Shown: positions 27,889-36,036 of the stretch, in pieces | How positions within the stretch are numbered: position 1 is the first letter of the stretch | How the letters are laid out: each line of letters opens with the position of its first letter | Notes under the pieces: model-generated | The model's database searches: none | Told to the model about the DNA's origin: nothing | What the model saw: the letters and a program-made list of their open reading frames with translations, nothing else | Assembly (NCBI RefSeq): GCF_012641275.1 | Contig: NZ_JABAIA010000002.1 | Coordinates: 620,001-684,000, forward strand | Origin: Chitinophaga varians | Lineage (GTDB): Bacteria > Bacteroidota > Bacteroidia > Chitinophagales > Chitinophagaceae | Direction: 5' to 3' | Length of the DNA: 64,000 bases | Translations under genes and position numbers: made by a program

Positions 27889-28752
27889 ATGATTACTACT
27901 ATTAACAAGTATCTGTCGCTGGTAAAGTTCAGTCATACCATCTTTGCGATGCCGTTTGCACTGACAGGTTATTTTATGGCCACTACAAAAGGAGGGGGCA
28001 GTTTCAGCTGGGCTACCTTCGGGCTGGTGGTGCTGTGCATGGTATTTGCCCGCAGCGCCGCTATGGCGTTTAACCGCTGGCTGGACATGGACATTGATAA
28101 ACTAAACCCGCGGACGGCCAAAAGGGAGATCCCGGCTGGTGTTATTTCCCCGCAAAATGCCATGTTCTTCATCCTGATCAACGTGATGTTGTTCGTGCTG
28201 ACGACCTGGTTTATCAACCGCATTTGTTTTTTCCTGTCGCCCATTGCGCTGATGGTAGTGCTGGGATATAGCTATACCAAACGTTTTACGGCCCTGTGCC
28301 ACCTGGTATTGGGCGTGGGCCTGTCGCTGGCGCCTATAGGAGCGTACCTGGCCGTGACCGGCGAGTTTGCCCTGCTGCCGGTGTTGGTGTCCGTACTGGT
28401 GCTGTGCTGGGTATCGGGCTTCGATATTATTTATTCCTTACAGGATGAGGATTTTGACAAATCCCAACAGCTGAATTCTATCCCCGCCTGGCTGGGCCTT
28501 TCCGGCGCCCTGCGTTTCTCAGAGCTGCTGCATGTGATAGCTGCCGCACTGGTGATCACCATCGGTATATATGGCCACTATCACTGGCTTTTCTGGATAG
28601 GCGCGGCCGTGTTCATTGTCATGCTGATATCCCAGCACCTGCTGGTAAAGCCCAATGACCTGAGCCGGGTGAACGTGATGTTTATGACCACCAACGGTAT
28701 CGCCAGCGTGGTGTTTGCCGTTTTTGTCATCGCAGACATGCTGCTCATGTAG
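27889..28752 (+). CDS. UbiA-family polyprenyltransferase (quinone biosynthesis)
   Basis: The 287-residue integral membrane protein has about eight hydrophobic helices and both Asp-rich prenyl-diphosphate motifs: NRWLDMDID (Asn62, Asp66, Asp70) with KLNPRT, and YSLQDEDFD (Asp186, Asp190). It attaches a polyprenyl chain to an aromatic acid during quinone synthesis. Bacteroidota use menaquinone. This UbiA-like branch (as opposed to MenA) is the one linked to the futalosine route (MqnP), but that assignment is an inference from family membership. It is 51 bp downstream of the methyltransferase gene on the same strand. Confidence 0.9.
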   Translation: MITTINKYLSLVKFSHTIFAMPFALTGYFMATTKGGGSFSWATFGLVVLCMVFARSAAMAFNRWLDMDIDKLNPRTAKREIPAGVISPQNAMFFILINVMLFVLTTWFINRICFFLSPIALMVVLGYSYTKRFTALCHLVLGVGLSLAPIGAYLAVTGEFALLPVLVSVLVLCWVSGFDIIYSLQDEDFDKSQQLNSIPAWLGLSGALRFSELLHVIAAALVITIGIYGHYHWLFWIGAAVFIVMLISQHLLVKPNDLSRVNVMFMTTNGIASVVFAVFVIADMLLM

Positions 28753-28879
28753 GTATTTTTTGATTGACGAATTTTGCGATTGGGGGAGATAAACCAATCA
28801 CAAATCCGGTCGGATCAACAAATTTCAACACAACAAACTCAAATCAAGAAATCCCTAAATCAAAAAATCCGTAAATGAT

Positions 28880-29293
28880 ATGGCACGTGTAATGGCTATT
28901 GATTATGGGAAAAAGAGGACCGGACTGGCCGTAACAGACCCGTTGCAGCTGATTGCCAGCGGGCTTACCACCATTCCCACCCATGAACTGATTCCTTATC
29001 TGAAAAAATATTTCGCAGCGGAAGAAGTGGAGGCGATCATTATCGGTGAGCCTAAGAACCTGGATGGGAATGCCACGCATGCCACGCCGCTGGTGGAAGA
29101 GTGTGTCCGTATCCTCCGGAAGAACTTCCCGCAGGTGCCGGTAAAGAAGGTAGACGAACGTTTTACTTCTAAAATCGCCTTCCAGAGCATGATTGACAGC
29201 GGCCTGAAGAAAAAGGACCGTCAGAATAAAGGCCTGGTGGACGAAATCAGTGCCACCATCATTTTACAGGAATACCTGCAAAATAAAATTTAG
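28880..29293 (+). CDS. ruvX: RuvX/YqgF-family nuclease (Holliday junction resolvase-like, 16S rRNA maturation)
   Basis: The 137-residue length is standard. The N-terminal MAIDYGKKRTGLAVTD carries the RNase H-like active-site Asp8. It is followed by IIIGEPKNLDG and VPVKKVDERFTSKIA, and the late KGLVDEISATIILQEYL supplies the last acidic residue. The family resolves branched DNA and processes the 5' end of 16S rRNA in bacteria. The 127-bp gap before it contains an A-rich run of AAATCnnn-like steps but no recognised promoter. Confidence 0.93.
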   Translation: MARVMAIDYGKKRTGLAVTDPLQLIASGLTTIPTHELIPYLKKYFAAEEVEAIIIGEPKNLDGNATHATPLVEECVRILRKNFPQVPVKKVDERFTSKIAFQSMIDSGLKKKDRQNKGLVDEISATIILQEYLQNKI

Positions 29294-29396
29294 GCACTTA
29301 GATATTTATTTATTTTTTATTTTAATATTTAGATATTTAATAGCGGAAACCCTTTAAAATAGCCAAATATCAAAATACCAAAATAACCAAATGTCG

Positions 29397-29404
29397 TACC
29401 TTTG
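29397..29404 (+). promoter_or_regulatory. Promoter -7 element for def (TACCTTTG)
   Basis: TACCTTTG followed by CAGATC matches TAnnTTTG and lies 27 bp before the def ATG. The sequence upstream is a run of AAATAnC-like steps without a clear TTTG at -33. Confidence 0.5.
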
Positions 29405-29431
29405 CAGATCAATTAAAAACAGCACAAGATC

Positions 29432-30010
29432 ATGATATTGCCAATTGTTGCATACGGGCATCCGGTACTGAGAAAAGTAGCAGAAGATATTACGCCCGAT
29501 TATCCCCAGTTGAAGGAACTTATTGCCAATATGTGGGAAACAATGTACGGCTCCAACGGAGTAGGCATTGCGGCCCCTCAGGTAAACAAATCCATCCGTC
29601 TGTTTGTGGTAGACAGCAAACAGATCATCGATAACCTGGAAGACGATGAAAAAAACGATTATCCGGGAGATGAAGGTGTGAAGGAAGTGTTTATCAATGC
29701 GCACATCGTGGAAACCGGTGGCAAGGAGTGGGCTTACAACGAAGGATGCCTGAGCATTCCTAAAGTACGGGAAGACGTATACCGCGACGAGACCGTGACC
29801 CTTTCCTATGTGAATGAAAATTTTGAACCGCAGCAAAAAACCTTCAGTGGTGTTACGGCGCGCGTCATTCTGCATGAATATGACCACATCGACGGCAAGC
29901 TGTTCATCGATCATCTCAAGCCGCTGAAACGCAGGATGTTGAAAAGCAAACTGGATGATATCACCAAAGGAAAGATAAGGGTAGACTACAAAATGACCTT
30001 TCCTAAATAG
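29432..30010 (+). CDS. def: Peptide deformylase
   Basis: The 192-residue protein has all three catalytic motifs in order: GVGIAAPQ (43-50), EGCLSIP (104-110, metal-binding Cys106) and HEYDH (148-152, metal ligands His148 and His152). It removes the formyl group from the N-terminal Met of new proteins and is a normal single-copy essential gene. It has an insertion of about 15 acidic residues (NLEDDEKNDYPGDEGVKE) between motifs 1 and 2, as in other Bacteroidota deformylases. Confidence 0.97.
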   Translation: MILPIVAYGHPVLRKVAEDITPDYPQLKELIANMWETMYGSNGVGIAAPQVNKSIRLFVVDSKQIIDNLEDDEKNDYPGDEGVKEVFINAHIVETGGKEWAYNEGCLSIPKVREDVYRDETVTLSYVNENFEPQQKTFSGVTARVILHEYDHIDGKLFIDHLKPLKRRMLKSKLDDITKGKIRVDYKMTFPK

Positions 30011-30078
30011 GAAATAATTTTGTAATGTAAAGAAAACCCGTTATTTTGGTATTGTAAAGACAACCATCCGTATCCATT

Positions 30079-30630
30079 TTGGGAACTACCTTATCATATA
30101 CTGAAATAGAGCTCATTCAGGGACTGCAAGCCAGGGATGAAAAGTTATTCAGTTATTTATATGACCATTATTCCCCCGCGTTGTATGGGGTGGCACTCAA
30201 AATAGTTACGGATGATGCTTCCGCAGGAGATGTGCTCCAGGAAGTGTTCATTAAGATCTGGAAGAACATAGACCGATACGATCCCTCCAAAGGCCGCCTG
30301 TTTACCTGGATGCTCAACATTGCCAGGAATACCGCAATCGACAGTTTAAGGTCAAAAGCTCACAAACTTGATCAAAAAGTACAGGACGTAACCAGCGCTA
30401 ATCTGATGTATGAGCCACAACTGGCCGTACACCTGTCTGTTGATCATCTTGGATTAACAAAAGTGATAGAAGGTCTTCCCAAAGATCAGCGTATTATTAT
30501 TGATCTGGCTTATTTTAAAGGCTGCACACAGGAAGAAATTGCCAAAACCCTGGATATACCGCTGGGGACCGTGAAGACCAGAATGCGCAATGCGATTATG
30601 CAGTTGAGAATCCTATTAAAACAATTATAG
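30079..30630 (+). CDS. ECF-type sigma factor, copy 1 of a tandem pair
   Basis: The 183-residue protein has region 2 (about 24-90, VLQEVFIKIWKNIDRYDPSKGRLFTWML...) and region 4 (about 120-178, KGCTQEEIAKTLDIPLGTVKTRM). The TTG at 30079 is the only usual start codon between the in-frame stop at 30055-30057 and the conserved YTEIELIQGL segment. It is closely related to the protein at 31723-32271 (YDHYSPALYGV, KGRLFTWMLNIARNTAID and KGCTQEEI are shared). The anti-sigma gene starts 6 bp downstream. It is expected to direct transcription of a stress or envelope regulon when released from its RskA-type partner. Confidence 0.93.
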   Translation: MGTTLSYTEIELIQGLQARDEKLFSYLYDHYSPALYGVALKIVTDDASAGDVLQEVFIKIWKNIDRYDPSKGRLFTWMLNIARNTAIDSLRSKAHKLDQKVQDVTSANLMYEPQLAVHLSVDHLGLTKVIEGLPKDQRIIIDLAYFKGCTQEEIAKTLDIPLGTVKTRMRNAIMQLRILLKQL

Positions 30631-30636
30631 TACAAA

Positions 30637-31515
30637 GTGGATGTACAACGTTACATATCGTCCGGTATCCTGGAGAGTTATGTGTTTGGGCTGCTACCCG
30701 ATGCAGAACAAAACGAGGTGGAAACGATCGTCGCACAATACCCTCAGGTAAAAGCCGCTGTCCAGGAATTGCAACTGGACAGGGAACGGTTTGTACAGCT
30801 GTATGCCATGGCACCGCCGGCAGGCATCAAAGACCGTTTGCTGGATATCATCAGGGACGAGGAAACGCCGGAAGGCAACGCCCGCCTGCCGGAAGAACTG
30901 CGTACGCCGGCCCCCGCCGCTACTTCCCGCGAAACACCGGTCAAACGTATCAACGGACGTAAATCTTCTGCTGAAAAAGTCTGGAAATACATAGCAGCGG
31001 CTATTATCCTCCTGTTCCTGGGAAGCGTTGTGCTCAACTTCTTTTTCTTCAGTCGCTCTACAGATTATAAAAGCCGCTATCAGTCGCTGGTAGCAGCCAA
31101 AGAAAAGCTGGACGCCCAAAAGGAAAGCCAGTCGCTTACTGCTCATCAGGAATTGCAGAAAGAGCTGGACATGCTCAAAGACCCGGCTTTCAAATGGATC
31201 AAGCTGGAAGGCTTTGGCCCTACTGCCGGACAGGTTGTGACGGTTTGCTGGAACCCCGTTTCCAGGGCCGTTTTCCTGATTGCACAGGCGTTGCCCATGC
31301 CGCCGGCGGGTAAACAATATCAATTGTGGGCCATCCATAATAAAAAACTCGTGGATGCCGGCGTATTCCAGGGCGGCGCACAGGAGGCGCAAAAAATCCA
31401 GCAAATGAAACCGGCGGAAGCCGCAGAAGGCTTTGCCATCACACTCGAGAACGAAGGCGGCAGCACGCAGCCAACCATGGAACAGCTACAGCTGTCTGCC
31501 AAAATCCGGAAATAG
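30637..31515 (+). CDS. RskA-type membrane anti-sigma factor, copy 1
   Basis: The 292-residue protein has a cytoplasmic N-terminal sigma-binding region (about 1-110, RYISSGILESYVFGLLPDAE), one membrane helix (about 117-138), a short coiled region and a periplasmic anti-sigma-K (RskA) C-terminal domain (KQYQLWAIHNKKLVDAGVF). The GTG at 30637 is the only start available, since the sigma stop is in the same frame 9 nt upstream. It should hold the sigma factor encoded 6 bp upstream at the membrane. It is paralogous to the protein at 32281-33153. Confidence 0.9.
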   Translation: MDVQRYISSGILESYVFGLLPDAEQNEVETIVAQYPQVKAAVQELQLDRERFVQLYAMAPPAGIKDRLLDIIRDEETPEGNARLPEELRTPAPAATSRETPVKRINGRKSSAEKVWKYIAAAIILLFLGSVVLNFFFFSRSTDYKSRYQSLVAAKEKLDAQKESQSLTAHQELQKELDMLKDPAFKWIKLEGFGPTAGQVVTVCWNPVSRAVFLIAQALPMPPAGKQYQLWAIHNKKLVDAGVFQGGAQEAQKIQQMKPAEAAEGFAITLENEGGSTQPTMEQLQLSAKIRK

Positions 31516-31722
31516 TAAGCAATAACTATGGGTTGTAATTGATTAATCCGTAAATTGCTGATAATAAATACCTCGGAAAACCATTAGTTTACACGCTCGG
31601 CACAGTTTACACGGATTAGTAAGGTAGTCTATATTGATTTTTAAGTCGCAGATGGCGCTACCTATGATGTCATGGAATGAATTCAACCAAATACACCGAT
31701 CAACCAAACCTGGCGGTCTGTC

Positions 31723-32271
31723 TTGGATTATCACGTAACATACACAGAAGCAGAACTGGTACAGGGCCTTCACGCCCGTGACCAGAAAATATTCAGTTTC
31801 CTCTATGATCACTATTCGCCTGCTCTCTACGGCGTGGTCGTAAAGGTACTGAACGACCATACCCAGGCTATAGACGTACTGCAGGACGTATTCCTGAAGA
31901 TATGGCGGTATGCGGACCAGTACAATGAAGACAAAGGGCGCCTGTTTACCTGGATGCTGAATATCGCCCGCAACACCGCCATTGATGTGCTTCGCTCCAA
32001 AGCATATAAACTGGAACAGAAAATCCAAAACATCACGGATGACGTACATCTAAACGGTGGCCCGTTAACCGTGTACCAGTCCATCGACCATCTCGGTTTC
32101 TCCAAAGTCCTGGACAAACTGACCAAAGAACAACGTACCCTTATCGATCTGGCTTACTACAAAGGCTGTACCCAGGAGGAAATTTCCAGGGCACTCGATA
32201 TTCCTTTAGGTACGGTGAAAACCAGACTACGTAATGCCATCATCCAGCTAAGGAACATTTTGAACAAATAA
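31723..32271 (+). CDS. ECF-type sigma factor, copy 2 of a tandem pair
   Basis: The 182-residue protein is co-linear with the sigma factor at 30079: region 2 contains VLQDVFLKIWRYADQYNEDK and region 4 KGCTQEEISRALDIPLGTVK. The start is TTG at 31723, the only usual start codon after the in-frame stop at 31678-31680, and at the same place relative to the conserved YTEAELVQGL as in copy 1. The 207 bp before it, after the first anti-sigma gene, show no consensus promoter. The anti-sigma gene follows after 9 bp. Confidence 0.93.
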   Translation: MDYHVTYTEAELVQGLHARDQKIFSFLYDHYSPALYGVVVKVLNDHTQAIDVLQDVFLKIWRYADQYNEDKGRLFTWMLNIARNTAIDVLRSKAYKLEQKIQNITDDVHLNGGPLTVYQSIDHLGFSKVLDKLTKEQRTLIDLAYYKGCTQEEISRALDIPLGTVKTRLRNAIIQLRNILNK

Positions 32272-32280
32272 ACATTTTGC

Positions 32281-33153
32281 GTGGACGCCCAATTCATCAT
32301 ATCGTCCGGACTGATAGAATTGTATACTGCCGGCCTGACTTCCGAAATGGAAAGCCGGGAGCTGGAGGCTGCCATGCATCAATACCCCGAAGTAGCCGCT
32401 GCGGTAACTACCTGCCAGCGGAACATGGAAGAATATGTGAAGCTCCAGTCCGTATCCCCGCCTGAAAGCATCAAAACACGCCTCTTAAACCTCATTCATA
32501 CAGATTCCCTTACACCGGATACAGCAACAACCAATGCTGCTATACCACAACTCACTAAAACCTCGCCCATGGAACAAACCAACGTCCTGTCCGTTCCGGA
32601 AACCAAAGGTGTTTCCTGGAAATGGATCGCTGCTGCAGCCGCCGTACTGCTCATTGGCAGCGTCATCCTCAACTTTTTTTATTTCAACCGATGGAAGGAA
32701 TTCCGGGAGTACAAAGACAAATACCAGTCGCTGCTCCTGTCGCAAAACTCCATCATCTCCAAAACCAATGAGTACAAGACCAGACTGGAAAAACTCACTG
32801 AATCCATGGAAATCATGGAAAACCCGAAAGTCATGAAAGTGGCCATGCCTGGTACGCCTGCCTTCCCGACAGCCGTAGCGACGGTGTTCTGGAACCAGGA
32901 TAACAAACAGGTATACCTGAAAGTCAACAACCTGCCAGAACCGGCCGCAGACAAACAATACCAGCTGTGGGCCATCGTGGATGGCAAACCGGTGGACATG
33001 GGCGTGTTTGAAATGGGCGATACCGCAAGCCTCCTGCAGAAAATGAAGATCACCGGCAAAGCACAAATGTTTGCCGTAACCCTGGAAAAGAAAGGTGGCG
33101 CCGTTTCTCCAACCATGGAGCAAATGTACGTGGCCGGAAAAATCCCGGGCTGA
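32281..33153 (+). CDS. RskA-type membrane anti-sigma factor, copy 2
   Basis: The 290-residue protein has the same plan as copy 1: N-terminal region DAQFIISSGLIELYTAGL, one membrane helix (about 114-135) and a C-terminal RskA domain (KQYQLWAIVDGKPVDMGVF; SPTMEQMYVAGKI near the end matches QPTMEQLQLSAKI of copy 1). The GTG at 32281 is the only start after the sigma stop. It presumably binds the sigma factor encoded 9 bp upstream. Cross-talk with copy 1 is possible but cannot be read from sequence. Confidence 0.9.
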   Translation: MDAQFIISSGLIELYTAGLTSEMESRELEAAMHQYPEVAAAVTTCQRNMEEYVKLQSVSPPESIKTRLLNLIHTDSLTPDTATTNAAIPQLTKTSPMEQTNVLSVPETKGVSWKWIAAAAAVLLIGSVILNFFYFNRWKEFREYKDKYQSLLLSQNSIISKTNEYKTRLEKLTESMEIMENPKVMKVAMPGTPAFPTAVATVFWNQDNKQVYLKVNNLPEPAADKQYQLWAIVDGKPVDMGVFEMGDTASLLQKMKITGKAQMFAVTLEKKGGAVSPTMEQMYVAGKIPG

Positions 33154-33206
33154 TAACATAAACCGCCGGCAGCAGCGGCTGCCGGCCCGTTTACACCACT
33201 GACTAC

Positions 33207-33256
33207 AGCGGAGATAGCAGGGCCATCGGCATCCCTGTTGTCTCCGCTGCTTTTTT
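33207..33256 (+). terminator. Intrinsic terminator after the tandem sigma/anti-sigma module
   Basis: A 16-bp stem with two G-T pairs (AGCGGAGATAGCAGGG 33207-33222 with CCCTGTTGTCTCCGCT 33233-33248) is followed by GCTTTTTT. A second, GC-only hairpin (GCCGGCAGC/GCTGCCGGC, 33165-33186) lies just upstream without a T-run. Confidence 0.88.
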
Positions 33257-33306
33257 AACGAATTCCTAACACCGGAAAGCTTACAGCTTTTTCCTAAATT
33301 GCAGGC

Positions 33307-34257
33307 ATGTCTCATTTTTGGAAAAGTATAGCCGCAACCGTTGTTGCGTGCTGCCTGCAACTGACACACCTGGCCGCCCAGGACACCGCCCGCTATAAGG
33401 GAATGACCGTTAACCTCGACGAAGTGATCGTGGAAGCTAAACGTATAGGCTTCGACGTTAATAGTTTCATTAAAAGGGTGGAAGAAGACACCACCTTCTA
33501 CCGCGCCTTCAAAAACCTGCATATCGTAGGCTTTCATGCTGATAATGATATCCGCATCCTCGATAAAAAAGGACAGGTGCAGGCTTCTCTCAAAAGCAAA
33601 ACCGCCCAGCACGTAAAAGGCCGCTGCCGTAACATGGAAGTGCTCGACCAGCAGGTCACCGGCGACTTCTACACCCGCAAAGGCAATTACAACTACTATA
33701 CAGCTGAACTCTATGGTAACCTCTTCTTTACTCAGGGTACCGTATGCGTGGACGGCAACGGCGAAACGCCCGAAAACGCAGGCGGCGCCATGGCCCGGCA
33801 TAAAGCACAGCTTAAACAGCTTATCTTCAATCCCGGCAAACCCGTAAAGGGCGTGCCTATCGTAGGCCCCAAAGTGGCCATCTTCGACCGTGATGTAATG
33901 CGGTTCTACGACTTCTCCATCAGCGCGGAAAACTATGTGGACGGAACACCCTGTTACGTGTTTACCGCCAAAGCGAAGCCGGACCTCAGCCGGATAGACC
34001 GTGGTGATGTGGTGATAGATGAGCTCATCACCTGGTTCAATAAGGAAAACTTTGAAATAGTAGGCCGTAAATACGCCCTGTCCTATAAAACCATGCTGTT
34101 CGACTTCAACGTGAAGATGAACGTACAGATGACCAAACAGTTTGGCCTGCTGATACCCGCGCTGGTGACCTACAACGGCACCTGGGACGTGGCGTTCAAA
34201 AAGCGGGAGACAGCCGCTTTTGTGGCTAAATTCTATGATTTTAAAGCCGGGGAGTAA
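33307..34257 (+). CDS. Secreted protein of unknown function, Bacteroidota type
   Basis: The 316-residue product has a signal peptide (about 1-25, ending HLAAQ), then MTVNLDEVIVEAKRIGFDVN and a mature region with many aromatic and charged residues but no membrane helix. The EVIVEAKRxGFD beginning resembles secreted Bacteroidota proteins that follow a carboxypeptidase-regulatory-like domain, but that domain itself is absent, so this may be a shorter relative. I assign no function. Its TAA (34255-34257) touches the stop codon of the opposite-strand gene with no gap. A TAAATTGC element about 10 bp before the ATG may be a weak promoter. Confidence 0.75.
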   Translation: MSHFWKSIAATVVACCLQLTHLAAQDTARYKGMTVNLDEVIVEAKRIGFDVNSFIKRVEEDTTFYRAFKNLHIVGFHADNDIRILDKKGQVQASLKSKTAQHVKGRCRNMEVLDQQVTGDFYTRKGNYNYYTAELYGNLFFTQGTVCVDGNGETPENAGGAMARHKAQLKQLIFNPGKPVKGVPIVGPKVAIFDRDVMRFYDFSISAENYVDGTPCYVFTAKAKPDLSRIDRGDVVIDELITWFNKENFEIVGRKYALSYKTMLFDFNVKMNVQMTKQFGLLIPALVTYNGTWDVAFKKRETAAFVAKFYDFKAGE

Positions 34258-35922
34258 TTAGTATAAAACCGTCACCGTACCGGTCTTATGTACCGGAATA
34301 CGGGTATACACTTCGCGATAGTCCACAATCCATACATAGGTGCCCAGATCTGCCTGGAGGCCTTTCACGCGGCCGGTCCAGCCTATCTGCGGGTCATTGG
34401 TATAAAACACCCGCTCCCCCCACCGGTTGTAGATGCTCAGGGTATATTGTTCTATTGGGCACCGGTACCGTGGCCGAAAGTAGTCATTGCGCCCGTCGCC
34501 ATTGGGTGTGAACGCATTCGGGAAATGTACGGTGCACTCACAATCGTGATAATCCACTTTTACAGAATCCACGCTCTTGCCGCAGGCATTCCAGGCAAGC
34601 AGCGAATAGATGCCCGGCTGCCGCACAATATATTGCGGTATGCTGGTGCTGTCCTGCCATTTGAAAGGCGCGCCGCCCGCGCCCACCACAGGGATCTGGT
34701 ATACTTCGTCACGGCACAGCAGCGTGTCCGGTCCAAGGTTCACGCGCAATGTATCATTAAAAGACACGTGTATGGTGTCCGATGATTCACACCGCCCTAT
34801 TTGTGCATGTACAAAGTAGTTGCCGGGTTTGGTAACATAATACGTGGCCTGATCGGAACCATCCTGCCAACGGTATAAACCATTGCCGAAATCGGCTGTC
34901 AGCACCAGGAAATTACCGGTGCAAATGGTGGTATCGTTACCCAGGTTGAGTTTACGCAACCGGTTGAAGTTCACAAAAATGGTGTCTACCACATTACAGA
35001 TATGATTGATCTCCACCAGCGCCCAGATATTTGCTTCATAGTTGACCGTGATAGACGGCGTAGTAGCGCCATTGCTCCATTTCCAGGCGGTAGCTTCCGG
35101 AACGGAAGGCGCCAGCGTAATGGATTCGCCCGGGCATAGCAGCGTGTCCGGCCCAAGGCTGAATGGGTAGGGCGGACCGGTAAACGTAATGGTGATCTCA
35201 TCATCTATCTCGGCACATCCTTTCGGGAATACACGTACTTTGTAGGTGCCGGAAGTCCGTACGTCCTGTACAGGTGTGGTATTGCCGGTGCTCCAGAGGT
35301 AGGTGCAGTTCTGTGCGGTGGCGTCGAGCTGCAGCTGTTCGCCGGAACACAATACAAGGTCAGGGCCAAGGTCTACCTTAGGTATGGGGGTATAAAACAC
35401 GTTGACGGAATCGGGTATCAGACAGCCGTTGATCTTCACTTTATAGGTCGCCGATGTATCTACGAGGATGGTAGGGGCGGTGGAACTGTCCTGCCACAGG
35501 TAAGCAGCGCCGGGTATAATGGGCGCGCTAAGGGTCATGGTGCCTCCCTGACAAAGCGTGACGTCCTGGGGACCTAAGTCATAGATCACCGGGGTGACGA
35601 TCGTAACAGGTTGTGTGGTGATGTCCTGTACGCCATTGCGCCAGGCAACCAGGGTAACGGTGTAGGTGCCTGTTTGCTGGTATACGTGAAAAGCGCCTTT
35701 TATCTTGTTTGATGTGTCTTTTTGGGCCGAAGGGGGATCGCCGAAATACCATTTCACGGAGTCGATGCCCGCCGGTTGTTTGATCACGAAAAACACACTG
35801 TCCTGCACACAGGTGGACGATGCCGTGAAAGGATTGACGGCTCTGGCTTTTAGGGCAACCGGCAGCAGGGCCAGCAGCAGAAACAGAATGCGAAAGGGAC
35901 GACGTATTTGGCGGCTTCTCAT
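34258..35922 (-). CDS. Secreted PKD-domain protein with type B T9SS (gliding motility-type) C-terminal sorting domain
   Basis: The 554-residue product has a signal peptide (about 1-28), a PKD-like domain (about 30-110, SVKWYFGDPPSAQ and GTYTVTLVAWRNG), and at least five repeats of the form VDLGPDxxLCxG...YLWxxG...YxV (about 115-455). The C-terminus (HFPNAFTPNGDGRNDYF to the end) is the CHU_C/type B sorting domain used by the type IX secretion system. It is probably exported to or beyond the cell surface as an adhesin-like protein; no catalytic motif is seen. A terminator lies between it and the upstream RluD-type gene. Confidence 0.9.
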   Translation of the reverse strand: MRSRQIRRPFRILFLLLALLPVALKARAVNPFTASSTCVQDSVFFVIKQPAGIDSVKWYFGDPPSAQKDTSNKIKGAFHVYQQTGTYTVTLVAWRNGVQDITTQPVTIVTPVIYDLGPQDVTLCQGGTMTLSAPIIPGAAYLWQDSSTAPTILVDTSATYKVKINGCLIPDSVNVFYTPIPKVDLGPDLVLCSGEQLQLDATAQNCTYLWSTGNTTPVQDVRTSGTYKVRVFPKGCAEIDDEITITFTGPPYPFSLGPDTLLCPGESITLAPSVPEATAWKWSNGATTPSITVNYEANIWALVEINHICNVVDTIFVNFNRLRKLNLGNDTTICTGNFLVLTADFGNGLYRWQDGSDQATYYVTKPGNYFVHAQIGRCESSDTIHVSFNDTLRVNLGPDTLLCRDEVYQIPVVGAGGAPFKWQDSTSIPQYIVRQPGIYSLLAWNACGKSVDSVKVDYHDCECTVHFPNAFTPNGDGRNDYFRPRYRCPIEQYTLSIYNRWGERVFYTNDPQIGWTGRVKGLQADLGTYVWIVDYREVYTRIPVHKTGTVTVLY

Positions 35923-35993
35923 GTTGTTGACATGGTAATGGCCGCTAAGATAATCGAAATATATAAATTAATAATAATAATTTAGCGTGAAAT

Positions 35994-36030
35994 AAAAAGC
36001 CTCCGGAGATCATTGTCTGCGGAGGCTTTT
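35994..36030 (-). terminator. Intrinsic terminator after the RluD-type gene
   Basis: AAAAGCCTCCG (35995-36005) pairs with CGGAGGCTTTT (36020-36030). Read on the minus strand it is followed by a T-run, 7 bp after the stop codon of the gene ending at 36037. Confidence 0.85.
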
Positions 36031-36036
36031 ATTATT

